Assembly: GCA_019429365.1 (NCBI GenBank)
Contig: JAHYJD010000006.1
Span: 1-64,000, forward strand
Source: Bacteroidales bacterium
GTDB lineage: Bacteria; Bacteroidota; Bacteroidia; Bacteroidales; UBA7960
DNA: 64,000 nucleotides
Direction: 5' to 3'
Below are positions 17,330 to 25,203 of this stretch, piece after piece (position 1 is the first letter of the stretch; every line of letters begins with the position of its first letter). The notes below the pieces were generated by a model. The model was not told the DNA's origin. It made no database searches and saw only the letters and a list, made by a program, of their open reading frames with translations. Made by a program: the position numbers and the translations under genes.

Positions 17330-18577
17330 TTATTTAAACGCCACCTTCACCTGACTGCCCATTTTCAAGGCATCAGCCTTAAGCATCTCTTCAAAACCTT
17401 CCGCGGAAGCAAAGTTAGGATCAGACAATTCCCAAGCCGAATAGAATTTAAATTTGGCAGGTTTCTCGCCCGAGTTCATGCGCACCATAAAGGTATGATT
17501 GATGTCTTCGGCATTCTCATCAAGGTATTCAAAGCCAAGATAATCGGCTTTTGCAAGCATAACGGCCATACCCAGGTACTCGCCTTCAATGGCTTGCTGG
17601 CCGTGAGTCGATAGGGACACAATTCCGTTTTCGAAATCGGTAAATGCAGCCTGCTTTTCTTCCAGGTCGATGGTGGTAATACCTGTTACGATGTTTGCGT
17701 CTTCAATGCCTTCAACCGAAACTTTGCTGACATAATACCAGGCGCCGCCGTAAATCGTAATTTCATGAACAACAGAGCAAGTGGAGTTTTCAACTTCCCA
17801 GTTGTCGAACCTGAAGCGTAAAATGGAACGCAGCGGCCCATTGGCTACCAACTCGAAAGAACCTTGTGAGCCGGGAGCCACTCTGTGCAGTTTGCCATTC
17901 ACCTCAAGGGCAATTGAACCAGCACCAAGGGAAGCACCCACTTTCAGAATGTCCATTCCCCAGTCTTGCAGGGCGTGGTAATCCTCATCAATACCCACCT
18001 TCTTTAGCACCATGGCTTCGGTGGTTTTGCCAAAAATATCCATGCCATTGCGCTCATCGAAGTAATTGCGAAAACCTACAAGGTCGTTTTCCCAACCCGG
18101 ACCTTCAAACTGAAACAGGTACCTGGTCTGCCCGTGGTTTTCGCGCGAGATGGCCGGGCGATCAGCCTTCTTCACTTCAAGGAAGCTTCCATCATCTTGC
18201 GGGCTTGCCAGCCAAATATTGCTCCTTTGGGTAAAGACTGGCAAAGCTTCTGGATTAACCAGTTTGACTTTCATGCTAATGTTTGAGTTGGCAGAAATGT
18301 TTGCAAGTAGAAATAGCTCGTCCCATTCACCATCACCATCCAGGTCATCGACCTGCGAAGGAATTACTTCACCGTTTTCAGATGACAGCATGGGAACCAA
18401 TCCCACGGCAATTTTTCCTGTTTGTTTTTCAAAGTCAGCTCTAGTAATGATCACGGGTTCATCGACGCGGTCAAAGGGCGAGTCGTTTGTCAGAACAAGC
18501 GTGTGTTCCGAACGCTGGCAGGCAAAAGTGAAAGCAACCATTAACAAAACCAGCAAATGAAGTTTAAGGCTTTTCAT
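17330..18577 (-). CDS. DUF4861 family lipoprotein
   Basis: A 415-residue predicted lipoprotein (TFACQRS lipobox, Cys near residue 20) matching DUF4861 over nearly its full length. Seen features are LTNDSPFDRVDEPVIITRADF at the N-terminus, VDDLDGDGEWDELFLLANI, GPGWENDLVGFRNYFDERNGMDIFGK near residue 155, and DEDYHALQDWGMDILKVG. The family recurs in pectin and ulvan utilisation loci. I recall, without being able to check, that a DUF4861 member from a marine ulvan locus was described as a dehydratase acting on uronic-acid oligosaccharide ends. A periplasmic role on uronic-acid oligosaccharides is therefore plausible. It lies between kduD and CE12 in one operon. Confidence 0.85.
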   Translation of the reverse strand: MKSLKLHLLVLLMVAFTFACQRSEHTLVLTNDSPFDRVDEPVIITRADFEKQTGKIAVGLVPMLSSENGEVIPSQVDDLDGDGEWDELFLLANISANSNISMKVKLVNPEALPVFTQRSNIWLASPQDDGSFLEVKKADRPAISRENHGQTRYLFQFEGPGWENDLVGFRNYFDERNGMDIFGKTTEAMVLKKVGIDEDYHALQDWGMDILKVGASLGAGSIALEVNGKLHRVAPGSQGSFELVANGPLRSILRFRFDNWEVENSTCSVVHEITIYGGAWYYVSKVSVEGIEDANIVTGITTIDLEEKQAAFTDFENGIVSLSTHGQQAIEGEYLGMAVMLAKADYLGFEYLDENAEDINHTFMVRMNSGEKPAKFKFYSAWELSDPNFASAEGFEEMLKADALKMGSQVKVAFK

Positions 18578-18604
18578 GATGTTTAAAATTTGGGTTAAGC
18601 AAAA

Positions 18605-19399
18605 TTAAAGCTCGTTACTTGGTTTGCCAATGGTGGCCAGTATGCCGCCATCCACATAAAGAATGTGCCCATTGACAAAGTCTGAAGCGGCCGATGCCAG
18701 GAAAATGGCAGCACCCTGCAGCTCTTCAGGAAGTCCCCAGCGGCCTGCCGGGGTACGGTGGATAATAAACTCATTGAAAGGATGGCCTTCGTGCCTGATA
18801 GGCGCCGTTTGTGAAGTGGCAAAATAACCCGGCCCAATGCCGTTTGCCTGGATGTTGAACCTTGCCCATTCGGTGGCCATGTTGCGGGTCAGCATTTTCA
18901 GGCCGCCCTTTGCAGCAGCATATGCCGAAACGGTGTTGCGGCCCAGCTCGCTCATCATGGAGCAAATGTTTATGATCTTACCTCCCGATTGGCGGGCGAT
19001 CATGCTTTTTGCCACGGTGCGCCCCACAATAAAGGGGCCCACAAGGTCGATGTCAATCACTTCCCGGAATTCAGCTACGTCCATTTCAATCATAGGGACG
19101 CGCTTAATAATCCCGGCATTGTTTACCAGGATGTCGATGGGAGCAATTTCCTTTTCAATCAAGGCAATTTGCTCAATGACCTGTGCTTCGATGGTCACAT
19201 CAAAATCGTATCCTGCAGCCTCTACACCGTGCTTACGGTATTCTTCGAGGGCAGTGTGTATTTTATCGCCTGAGCGATCGTTGAAAACAATCCTGGCGCC
19301 AGCCTTTGCAAGTCCCACGGCCATGGCCATTCCAAGTCCGTGCGTTCCACCGGTTACCAAGGCTGTTTTTCCCGTTAGGTCAAATAATTTAAGTAACAT
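18605..19399 (-). CDS. kduD: 2-dehydro-3-deoxy-D-gluconate 5-dehydrogenase
   Basis: A 264-residue SDR enzyme interconverting 3-deoxy-D-glycero-2,5-hexodiulosonate (DKII) and KDG with NAD(H). The Rossmann motif is TGGTHGLGMAMA (near residue 16), NNAGI is near 91, Ser is in NICSMMSELG, and YAAAKGG holds the Tyr and Lys near 157-161. GPGYF and the C-terminal YVDGG are conserved. It begins 11 bases after kduI, the usual pairing. It delivers KDG from pectate-lyase products to KdgK. Confidence 0.92.
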   Translation of the reverse strand: MLLKLFDLTGKTALVTGGTHGLGMAMAVGLAKAGARIVFNDRSGDKIHTALEEYRKHGVEAAGYDFDVTIEAQVIEQIALIEKEIAPIDILVNNAGIIKRVPMIEMDVAEFREVIDIDLVGPFIVGRTVAKSMIARQSGGKIINICSMMSELGRNTVSAYAAAKGGLKMLTRNMATEWARFNIQANGIGPGYFATSQTAPIRHEGHPFNEFIIHRTPAGRWGLPEELQGAAIFLASAASDFVNGHILYVDGGILATIGKPSNEL

Positions 19400-19410
19400 A
19401 ATCCCTCCTT

Positions 19411-20253
19411 TTATTTAATATCAGAAATTTTTGCCATGTCCATATCGGCATAGTCGAGGTTCTCTCCTGCCATGCCCCAGATAAAGCCATAGTTTGACGT
19501 GCCGGCCGCTGCATGAATTGACCAGGAAGGTGAAAGTACCGCTTCGTGGTTTTTCATCCAGATGGGGCGGGTTTCCTGTGGTTGGCCCATGAAGTGGCAT
19601 ACCGCCTGGTTTTCGGGCACTTCGAAATAGAAATACGCTTCCATGCGGCGCGAGTGTACGTGGGGTGGCATGGTATTCCACACGCTGCCGGGCTTGAGCA
19701 GGGTCATGCCCATTTGCAGCTGACAGGTTTCGACCACACCATTAATAATAAGCTGGTTGATGGTGCGGGCATTGGATGTTTCGAGCGAACCCATCTCAAG
19801 TTTGCGGGCATCGTTCAGGGTCACCAGTTTGTCGGGGCAAGAACGGTGTGCCGGGGCACTATTGAAATAGAAATAGGCCGGTTTTTTTGCATCAATGCTC
19901 TCAAAAGTTACCAGGCGATCGCCCATGCCCACATACAAAGCTTCTTTTGGCTGAACCTTAAAAACATCTTCACCCACTTTTACTTTTCCGGGTCCACCAA
20001 CATTAATAATACCCAGTTCGCGGCGGTGCAGAAAGAAATCGGCCTTTATAGGATCGATGGTTTCGAGCGGCAATGACTTGCTCACAGGTACGGCCCCGCC
20101 CACAATGTAGCGGTCGTACATAGAATAAACCAGGTTGATCTGGTCTTCCAACAGGAAGTTATCGACCAGAAATTCTTCCCTGATCCTTGGGGTGTCATAG
20201 CTTACAAAATCCCTTGGATGGGTTGCGTAGCGAATTTGATAATTAACAGCCAT
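19411..20253 (-). CDS. kduI: 5-dehydro-4-deoxy-D-glucuronate isomerase
   Basis: A 280-residue cupin-fold isomerase turning 4-deoxy-L-threo-5-hexosulose uronate (DKI) into DKII. The zinc-binding motif PPHVHSRRMEAYFYFE is near residue 197 (His, His, Glu), and the fourth ligand His is in SWSIHAAAGTSNY near residue 248. Length equals E. coli KduI (278). It heads the left arm after the LacI gene, followed at 11 bases by kduD. A palindrome 22-31 bases upstream of the start may be its operator. Confidence 0.95.
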   Translation of the reverse strand: MAVNYQIRYATHPRDFVSYDTPRIREEFLVDNFLLEDQINLVYSMYDRYIVGGAVPVSKSLPLETIDPIKADFFLHRRELGIINVGGPGKVKVGEDVFKVQPKEALYVGMGDRLVTFESIDAKKPAYFYFNSAPAHRSCPDKLVTLNDARKLEMGSLETSNARTINQLIINGVVETCQLQMGMTLLKPGSVWNTMPPHVHSRRMEAYFYFEVPENQAVCHFMGQPQETRPIWMKNHEAVLSPSWSIHAAAGTSNYGFIWGMAGENLDYADMDMAKISDIK

Positions 20254-20274
20254 GTGTTTGGTTTTTATTTGAAC

Positions 20275-20284
20275 AACAATTGTT
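20275..20284. promoter_or_regulatory. Palindrome upstream of kduI, possible operator
   Basis: AACAATTGTT is a perfect 10-base palindrome, 22 bases before the kduI start on the minus strand. Ten-base AT-rich palindromes are common by chance, so the operator call rests mainly on position next to a LacI-type regulator gene. Confidence 0.25.
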
Positions 20285-20317
20285 TTAAGTTTTCTTACAA
20301 ATGAAAATTGGAAAATT

Positions 20318-21352
20318 TCAGCTGCCGTTTCTTTTCAAAGAAGATTTGCGGATAACCAGGTCGGGGTTAATAACAATGGTACGGGGCACAAAATCAGCCC
20401 TTTTGTTTTCCATTTGTTCAATAAGCAATGCTGCGGCCTGTCTGCCCATTTCAATACCATGCTGATCGACAGAGGTCAATGGGGGATCGAAAATGGCATC
20501 AAAAGGTTCATTGGCAAAGCCCGAAAAAGCCATTTCTTCCGGCACCCTTACTCCTGCTTCCTTTGCGCAAAGCATGGCCCCTAAAGCAGAATAGTCGCCG
20601 GAGGAAAAAATGGCATCCGGCCGGTTATCCAGTTTAAGAATGGATTGCATGGTTTCACATCCGGTTTCACGGGTTATTACACCGCGGAAAATCAATTCTT
20701 CATTCACTCCTAATCCATTTTTTTTAAGGGTATCAATATAACCCCGGGTGCGGTTAAAATAAACATTGATATGCTGTGGCCCGGCAAAATGGGCAATCTC
20801 TCTGCAGCCATTGTCAATAAGGTGTTGAACTGATTTTACTGCACCCAAGTAATCATCTATCACCACTTTGCTGACCTTCATGGGCTCCCAAACCCGATCA
20901 AAAAAAACCAGGGGAATGCCCTTTCGTCCAAAGGATTCAAAATGAGTGGCATCAAGTGTGGAAGAGGCCACTGAAACGATCAGACCGTCCACCTTTCCAT
21001 ACAATAAGCTCCTGGAAAGACTCACCTCTTTTTCATACGATTCATACGACTGGCAGATCAGCACACTGTAATCGGCCTGGGTAGCCACCTCGTCAATTCC
21101 GCGCAATACAGTGGAAAAGAAATGTCGGTCGACCTGAGGCACCATTACCCCAATGGTACGCCCGCTTCCGGTCTTCAAACTCAGTGCCCGGAAATCAGGC
21201 TGGTAATCAAGCTCCAGGGCAACCTCCTTTACCGCTTTCCGCATTTTTTCGCTGATGCGCGGATGATCCTGCAATGCCCGCGACACGGTGGAGGCCGTTG
21301 TATTCAATCGCCTGGCAATATCCTGTATGGTATATCTTTTTTTTTCTGACAT
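20318..21352 (-). CDS. LacI-family transcriptional regulator of the pectin locus
   Basis: A 344-residue regulator. The LacI HTH lies at residues 7-28 (YTIQDIARRLNTTASTVSRALQDH), followed by the hinge DYQPDFRALSLKTGSG. The effector domain runs from TIGVMVPQVDRHFFS to a typical C-terminus (FDPPLTSVDQHGIEMGRQAA). The start at the ATG at 21352 directly precedes the HTH; the longer ORF to 21475 includes a non-conserved leader. It lies upstream of kduI in the same direction and divergent from eda and the TRAP genes. It likely represses both arms until a uronate intermediate such as KDG is present; the effector is inferred. Confidence 0.9.
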   Translation of the reverse strand: MSEKKRYTIQDIARRLNTTASTVSRALQDHPRISEKMRKAVKEVALELDYQPDFRALSLKTGSGRTIGVMVPQVDRHFFSTVLRGIDEVATQADYSVLICQSYESYEKEVSLSRSLLYGKVDGLIVSVASSTLDATHFESFGRKGIPLVFFDRVWEPMKVSKVVIDDYLGAVKSVQHLIDNGCREIAHFAGPQHINVYFNRTRGYIDTLKKNGLGVNEELIFRGVITRETGCETMQSILKLDNRPDAIFSSGDYSALGAMLCAKEAGVRVPEEMAFSGFANEPFDAIFDPPLTSVDQHGIEMGRQAAALLIEQMENKRADFVPRTIVINPDLVIRKSSLKRNGS

Positions 21353-21472
21353 TGATTTGAAAGTCAGCTTTGAATTACTACTTTTAATTCTTCTTTGAAT
21401 TAGTAGTTGCTTCACGAAAAAAGACAATTCTGCAAGGTTCAACAGTATTGGCGGGAGTTCCGGCAATTTATT

Positions 21473-21480
21473 CAAACATA
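21473..21480 (-). promoter_or_regulatory. Possible -7 box for the lacI gene
   Basis: Read on the minus strand, TATGTTTG matches TAnnTTTG. It lies about 120 bases before the lacI start, leaving a long leader that contains the two ACTAC/GTAGT half-sites near 21370-21410. Confidence 0.3.
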
Positions 21481-21527
21481 CTGATCAAAAAAAACAGCAG
21501 AATTCTTTCTTTTTCGCCAAAGATAAT

Positions 21528-21547
21528 TATTTTTGTGCAATCGATTG
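21528..21547 (+). promoter_or_regulatory. eda/TRAP promoter -7 box with overlapping operator palindrome
   Basis: TATTTTTG at 21528-21535 is an exact match to the Bacteroidetes -7 consensus. CAATCGATTG, a perfect 10-base palindrome with the central CG typical of LacI operators, follows at 21538-21547. It would cover the expected transcription start. This is a classic arrangement for repression by the adjacent LacI-type protein. Confidence 0.55.
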
Positions 21548-21582
21548 TTCAACTTTTTAAAAACCTGCTATTTTTTTAAGAT

Positions 21583-22257
21583 ATGGCACGCTACAACAGA
21601 ATTCAGGTGGCTCTGAGCATGGAGCAGGCCGGCATTATCCCGGTATTTTATCATGCCGACCCCAACATTTGTTTTGAGGTAATTAAAGCTTGTTTCAATG
21701 GTGGGTTAAAAGTTTTTGAATTTACCAATCGCGGCGAATTTGCCCATGAGGTATTTGCGGAAGTGAACAAAAGGTTGAAAACCGAATTGCCGGAAGTGAT
21801 TCTTGGTGCGGGCTCCATAATGGATGCCGGTACCGCTTCCATCTTCATTCAGTTAGGTGCCAATTTCATAGTGTCTCCTGTTTTGAAACCCGACATGGCC
21901 GTGGTTTGCAACCGTCGAAAAATCCTATGGTCGCCAGGCTGCGGTTCACTCACTGAGATTTCGCTTGCCGAAGAGCTGGGTGCTGAAATCGTGAAGATAT
22001 TCCCTGGCGCACAGGTTGGCGGACCAGAGTTTGTAAAAGCCATTAAGGGTCCTATGCCCTGGAGCAGCATAATGCCAACCGGCGGTGTTGAACCTACCAA
22101 AGAGAACCTTTCGCAGTGGTTTGGTGCTGGTGTAACCTGCGTTGGCATGGGCTCTAAACTGATTACATCAAAAGTCATTAAGGAAAAGAATTTCAGTCTT
22201 CTGGAGGAAACCGTCCGGCAAGCCGTTTCAATTCTGAAGGAAGTCCGTGGTCATTAA
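21583..22257 (+). CDS. eda: KDPG/KHG aldolase
   Basis: A 224-residue class I aldolase that splits 2-keto-3-deoxy-6-phosphogluconate into pyruvate and glyceraldehyde 3-phosphate. The Schiff-base lysine is in EIVKIFPG near residue 142. FEFTNRGEFA holds the N-terminal Glu region, ILGAGSIMD is near 72, and MPTGGVEPTKENL is the phosphate-binding C-terminal motif. It is the first gene of the rightward arm, behind a promoter with a LacI-type palindrome, and is followed by the TRAP genes. It completes the KduI-KduD-KdgK route. Confidence 0.93.
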   Translation: MARYNRIQVALSMEQAGIIPVFYHADPNICFEVIKACFNGGLKVFEFTNRGEFAHEVFAEVNKRLKTELPEVILGAGSIMDAGTASIFIQLGANFIVSPVLKPDMAVVCNRRKILWSPGCGSLTEISLAEELGAEIVKIFPGAQVGGPEFVKAIKGPMPWSSIMPTGGVEPTKENLSQWFGAGVTCVGMGSKLITSKVIKEKNFSLLEETVRQAVSILKEVRGH

Positions 22258-22299
22258 AGGGGCAGGCATAAGTTTGTCGAAAACAAAAAATGTTTGAAC

Positions 22300-23319
22300 A
22301 TGAGATCGCATAAGTCATTATTCATACTTCTCCTGGTAATTTTTTCAGGAGGCCTAATTTTTCTGCCTTCCTGTCAGGAGGGCGAGCATGTAACGGTTCT
22401 TAAGCTTGCACATGGTCTCGACCAGAGCCATTCGGTGCACAAGGGAATGGTTTTTATGGCCGAGCGGGTAAAGGAGAAGTCGGGTGGTAAAATGCGGCTC
22501 GAGATATACCCCAGCGGGCAGCTTGGTTCGGAGCGCGAAAACGTGGAAATGCTGCAGATTGGAAGCCTGGCCATCACCAAGGTTTCGGCAGCCATTATGG
22601 AGGGCTTTGCCCCCAGCTACCGCATCTTCGGGCTGCCCTATATTTTTACCGAAAGAACCCATGCACACCGTGTGCTCGACAGCGATATCGGCCGCGAGAT
22701 ACTGCTCGACGGAGAGGAATTCTGGTTGCGCGGACTGGCTTTTTACGATGCCGGCAGCCGAAGCTTTTACACCAAAGACCGCCCCATTAACCACCCGGAT
22801 GATCTACGCGGACTCAAGATTCGCGTAATGCAAAGCCCAATGGCAGTGAATATGATTCGTGCTTTTGGCGGCTCCCCCACCCCTATTTCGTGGGGCGAGC
22901 TATACACCGCCCTTCAGGGTGGCGTGGTAGATGGCGCTGAAAACAACCCCCCAAGTTTTTACCTTTCGCACCATTACGAAGTTTGCCGCTATTATTCGCT
23001 CAACGAACATTCCACCATTCCTGATGTATTGCTCATAAGCACCAAAATCTGGAACACCCTTACCGAGCAGGAGCAGCAATGGCTGCAGGAGGCTGCCGAC
23101 GAATCGGCCATTTACCAGAGAAAACTTTGGGAGGAATCTGAAATCGAGTCATTACGTTTGGCTGAAGAAGCCGGCATTACCATAATCTATCCCGATAAGG
23201 CCCCCTTTATCGAAAGGGTGCAGAGTATTTATGAAAACTTCAGGCAGGATGAGAATCTCTATAGTCTTATTAAGCGCATTCAGGCTATGCAGGAAGAACC
23301 TTTGCAGGAAGAATTGTAA
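22300..23319 (+). CDS. dctP: TRAP transporter solute-binding lipoprotein (DctP family)
   Basis: A 339-residue DctP-type binding protein. It has a lipobox (LPSCQEG, Cys near residue 26), so it is membrane-anchored rather than free in the periplasm. Family features are LKLAHGLDQSHSVHKGMVFMAERV, YPSGQLGSERENVEML, and the substrate carboxylate-binding Arg in LKIRVMQSP near residue 173. ENNPPSFY is also typical. The ATG at 22300 is used rather than the upstream TTG. Members near uronate genes bind galacturonate or glucuronate in other bacteria, which fits here. It lies 42 bases after eda, with permease genes next. Confidence 0.93.
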   Translation: MRSHKSLFILLLVIFSGGLIFLPSCQEGEHVTVLKLAHGLDQSHSVHKGMVFMAERVKEKSGGKMRLEIYPSGQLGSERENVEMLQIGSLAITKVSAAIMEGFAPSYRIFGLPYIFTERTHAHRVLDSDIGREILLDGEEFWLRGLAFYDAGSRSFYTKDRPINHPDDLRGLKIRVMQSPMAVNMIRAFGGSPTPISWGELYTALQGGVVDGAENNPPSFYLSHHYEVCRYYSLNEHSTIPDVLLISTKIWNTLTEQEQQWLQEAADESAIYQRKLWEESEIESLRLAEEAGITIIYPDKAPFIERVQSIYENFRQDENLYSLIKRIQAMQEEPLQEEL

Positions 23320-23337
23320 GTCCTAAAAAAATAAAGT

Positions 23338-23817
23338 ATGAAATTCAGAAAATCCATTGATACTTTTTTGGGCACCCTGGTAACCATTTTCATGGGAGTA
23401 TTGGTGCTGAACGTGCTTTGGCAGGTGGCCAGCCGTTTTATTGTAGGGCATCCAAGTTCATTTACAGATGAGCTTGCCGGGTACCTGCTGATCTGGGTTG
23501 GATTGCTGGGAGCAGCCTATGTTTCCGGAAAAAGGGAGCACCTGGCCATTGACCTCATTTCCAGGAAACTTTCAGAAAAAAATCAGCGAAAGCTGCAGAT
23601 CTTTATCAATGTGCTGATCGTTTGCTTTGCAATAGTTGTGCTTATCATTGGTGGCTCCAACCTGGTTTACATTACCTTTTACCTGAACCAGATATCCTCG
23701 GCCTTGCAAATTCCGGTCGGATATGTGTATCTGGTTATTCCCATTAGTGGAATTTTTATAATTTATTACGCTGTAGCGGATATAATAACTGCACCTCCAG
23801 CAAAGCCAACTCATTAA
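23338..23817 (+). CDS. dctQ: TRAP transporter small permease (DctQ)
   Basis: A 159-residue inner-membrane protein with four hydrophobic segments (about residues 13-35, 48-65, 88-110, 128-150). It carries the DctQ pattern RFIVGHPSSFTDELAGYLLIWVGLLGAAY and KREHLAIDLI. It forms the membrane unit with DctM and lies 18 bases after dctP. Role: sodium- or proton-driven uptake of a monouronate. Confidence 0.92.
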   Translation: MKFRKSIDTFLGTLVTIFMGVLVLNVLWQVASRFIVGHPSSFTDELAGYLLIWVGLLGAAYVSGKREHLAIDLISRKLSEKNQRKLQIFINVLIVCFAIVVLIIGGSNLVYITFYLNQISSALQIPVGYVYLVIPISGIFIIYYAVADIITAPPAKPTH

Positions 23818-23848
23818 TAAACAAGGGTTTTCGTAAAAACGAAATAAC

Positions 23849-25144
23849 ATGGAATATCTCGAAATATTAGTTCTGGTATTTTCCTTCCTGGTGTTGCTTG
23901 CCCTGGGTGTTCCGATTGCTTATTGCATTGGGATTTCGGGTACCATCACCCTGCTCATCAGCATTATGCCCATGCCGGCCTTTACCACTTTTGCCCAGCG
24001 AATGGCCACCGCCCTCGATAGTTTTGCTTTGTTGGCCATTCCCTTTTTTGTACTGGCGGGACAGCTAATGAACCAGGGGGGAATTGCACTCAGGCTCATT
24101 GAGTTTGCCAAGGTGCTGGTTGGTCGGTTGCCCGGTGGGCTGGCGTTTGTCAACATTATGGCCAACATGCTTTTCGGTGCCATTTCGGGTTCGGCGGCCG
24201 CCTCGGCTTCGGCTATCGGCAGTTTTATGACACCCAAGATGGCCGAGGAGGGTTACGACCGGGGATTCAGCGCCGCGGTTAACATTTCGTCGGCTACCAC
24301 TGGCCTTGTCATTCCGCCCAGCAATATCCTCATTGTTTACAGCCTTGCCAGCGGTGGCGTGTCCATTGCGGCCCTCTTCCTTGCAGGCTATATTCCCGGC
24401 ATCCTTACAGGATTCGTCTTAATGATCGTGGCTGCTGCCTTTGCCTATCGTAAGAATTACCCTGTGGGAGAAAAGGTAGGCATGAAGGAAGGCGTTTTCA
24501 AGTTTCTTGATGCCATACCCAGCCTTTTCCTGTTGGTGATAGTGATTGGAGGCATCATTGCGGGCTATTTTACGGCCACGGAAGCCTCTGCTATCGCCGT
24601 CTTGTACACCCTGATACTATCGATGATATACAAGCAGGTGAGCATAAAAGATATTCCGGGCATACTGATCCGAACGGTTAGTATCACCTCCATTGTTCTG
24701 CTTTTGGTGAGCACATCCATGGGATTGTCGTGGGTTATGTCGTATGCCAACATACCGCAAAGCGTGAGCGAGGGCTTGCTTTCCATCAGTTCAAACAAAA
24801 TCGTGCTGCTGCTTATCATCAACATGATTCTTCTGTTTGTTGGCATTTTTATGGACATGACCCCAGCCGTGCTGATCTTTACGCCTATATTTTTGCCGGT
24901 TGTGGTTGACCTGGGTATCGACCCCATTCACTTCGGCATCATCATGGTAATGAACCTGAGCGTAGGGCTTTGCACTCCGCCTGTTGGGTCGGTGCTGTTT
25001 ATTGGTTGCAGTGTGGCAAAAATCGGAATTGAAAAAGTGATAAAACCCCTGCTGCCGCTTTTTGCAGCAATGATTTTAGTGCTGCTGCTTGTTACCTACT
25101 TCCCGCAAATAAGCCTGTGGCTGCCAAGGGTGTTTGGCTTCTGA
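23849..25144 (+). CDS. dctM: TRAP transporter large permease (DctM)
   Basis: A 431-residue integral membrane protein with about 12 hydrophobic segments and the DctM hallmarks: FFVLAGQLMNQGGIALRLIEFA, GAISGSAAASASAIGSFMTPKM, and ATTGLVIPPSNI. The C-terminal half has MDMTPAVLIFTPIFLPVV and NLSVGLCTPPVGSVLF. It is the ion-coupled transport subunit. It is the last gene before the hybrid sensor gene, which has its own promoter box overlapping the short gap. Confidence 0.95.
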   Translation: MEYLEILVLVFSFLVLLALGVPIAYCIGISGTITLLISIMPMPAFTTFAQRMATALDSFALLAIPFFVLAGQLMNQGGIALRLIEFAKVLVGRLPGGLAFVNIMANMLFGAISGSAAASASAIGSFMTPKMAEEGYDRGFSAAVNISSATTGLVIPPSNILIVYSLASGGVSIAALFLAGYIPGILTGFVLMIVAAAFAYRKNYPVGEKVGMKEGVFKFLDAIPSLFLLVIVIGGIIAGYFTATEASAIAVLYTLILSMIYKQVSIKDIPGILIRTVSITSIVLLLVSTSMGLSWVMSYANIPQSVSEGLLSISSNKIVLLLIINMILLFVGIFMDMTPAVLIFTPIFLPVVVDLGIDPIHFGIIMVMNLSVGLCTPPVGSVLFIGCSVAKIGIEKVIKPLLPLFAAMILVLLLVTYFPQISLWLPRVFGF

Positions 25145-25171
25145 TCATTTGAAATTTTCCTGAAAATAGGT

Positions 25172-25179
25172 TATATTTG
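25172..25179 (+). promoter_or_regulatory. -7 promoter box of the hybrid two-component sensor gene
   Basis: TATATTTG matches TAnnTTTG exactly and is 24 bases before the ATG at 25204, implying separate, probably low-level transcription of the sensor. Confidence 0.5.
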
Positions 25180-25203
25180 GGTTTTGCAAGCACCGCCACC
25201 GCA

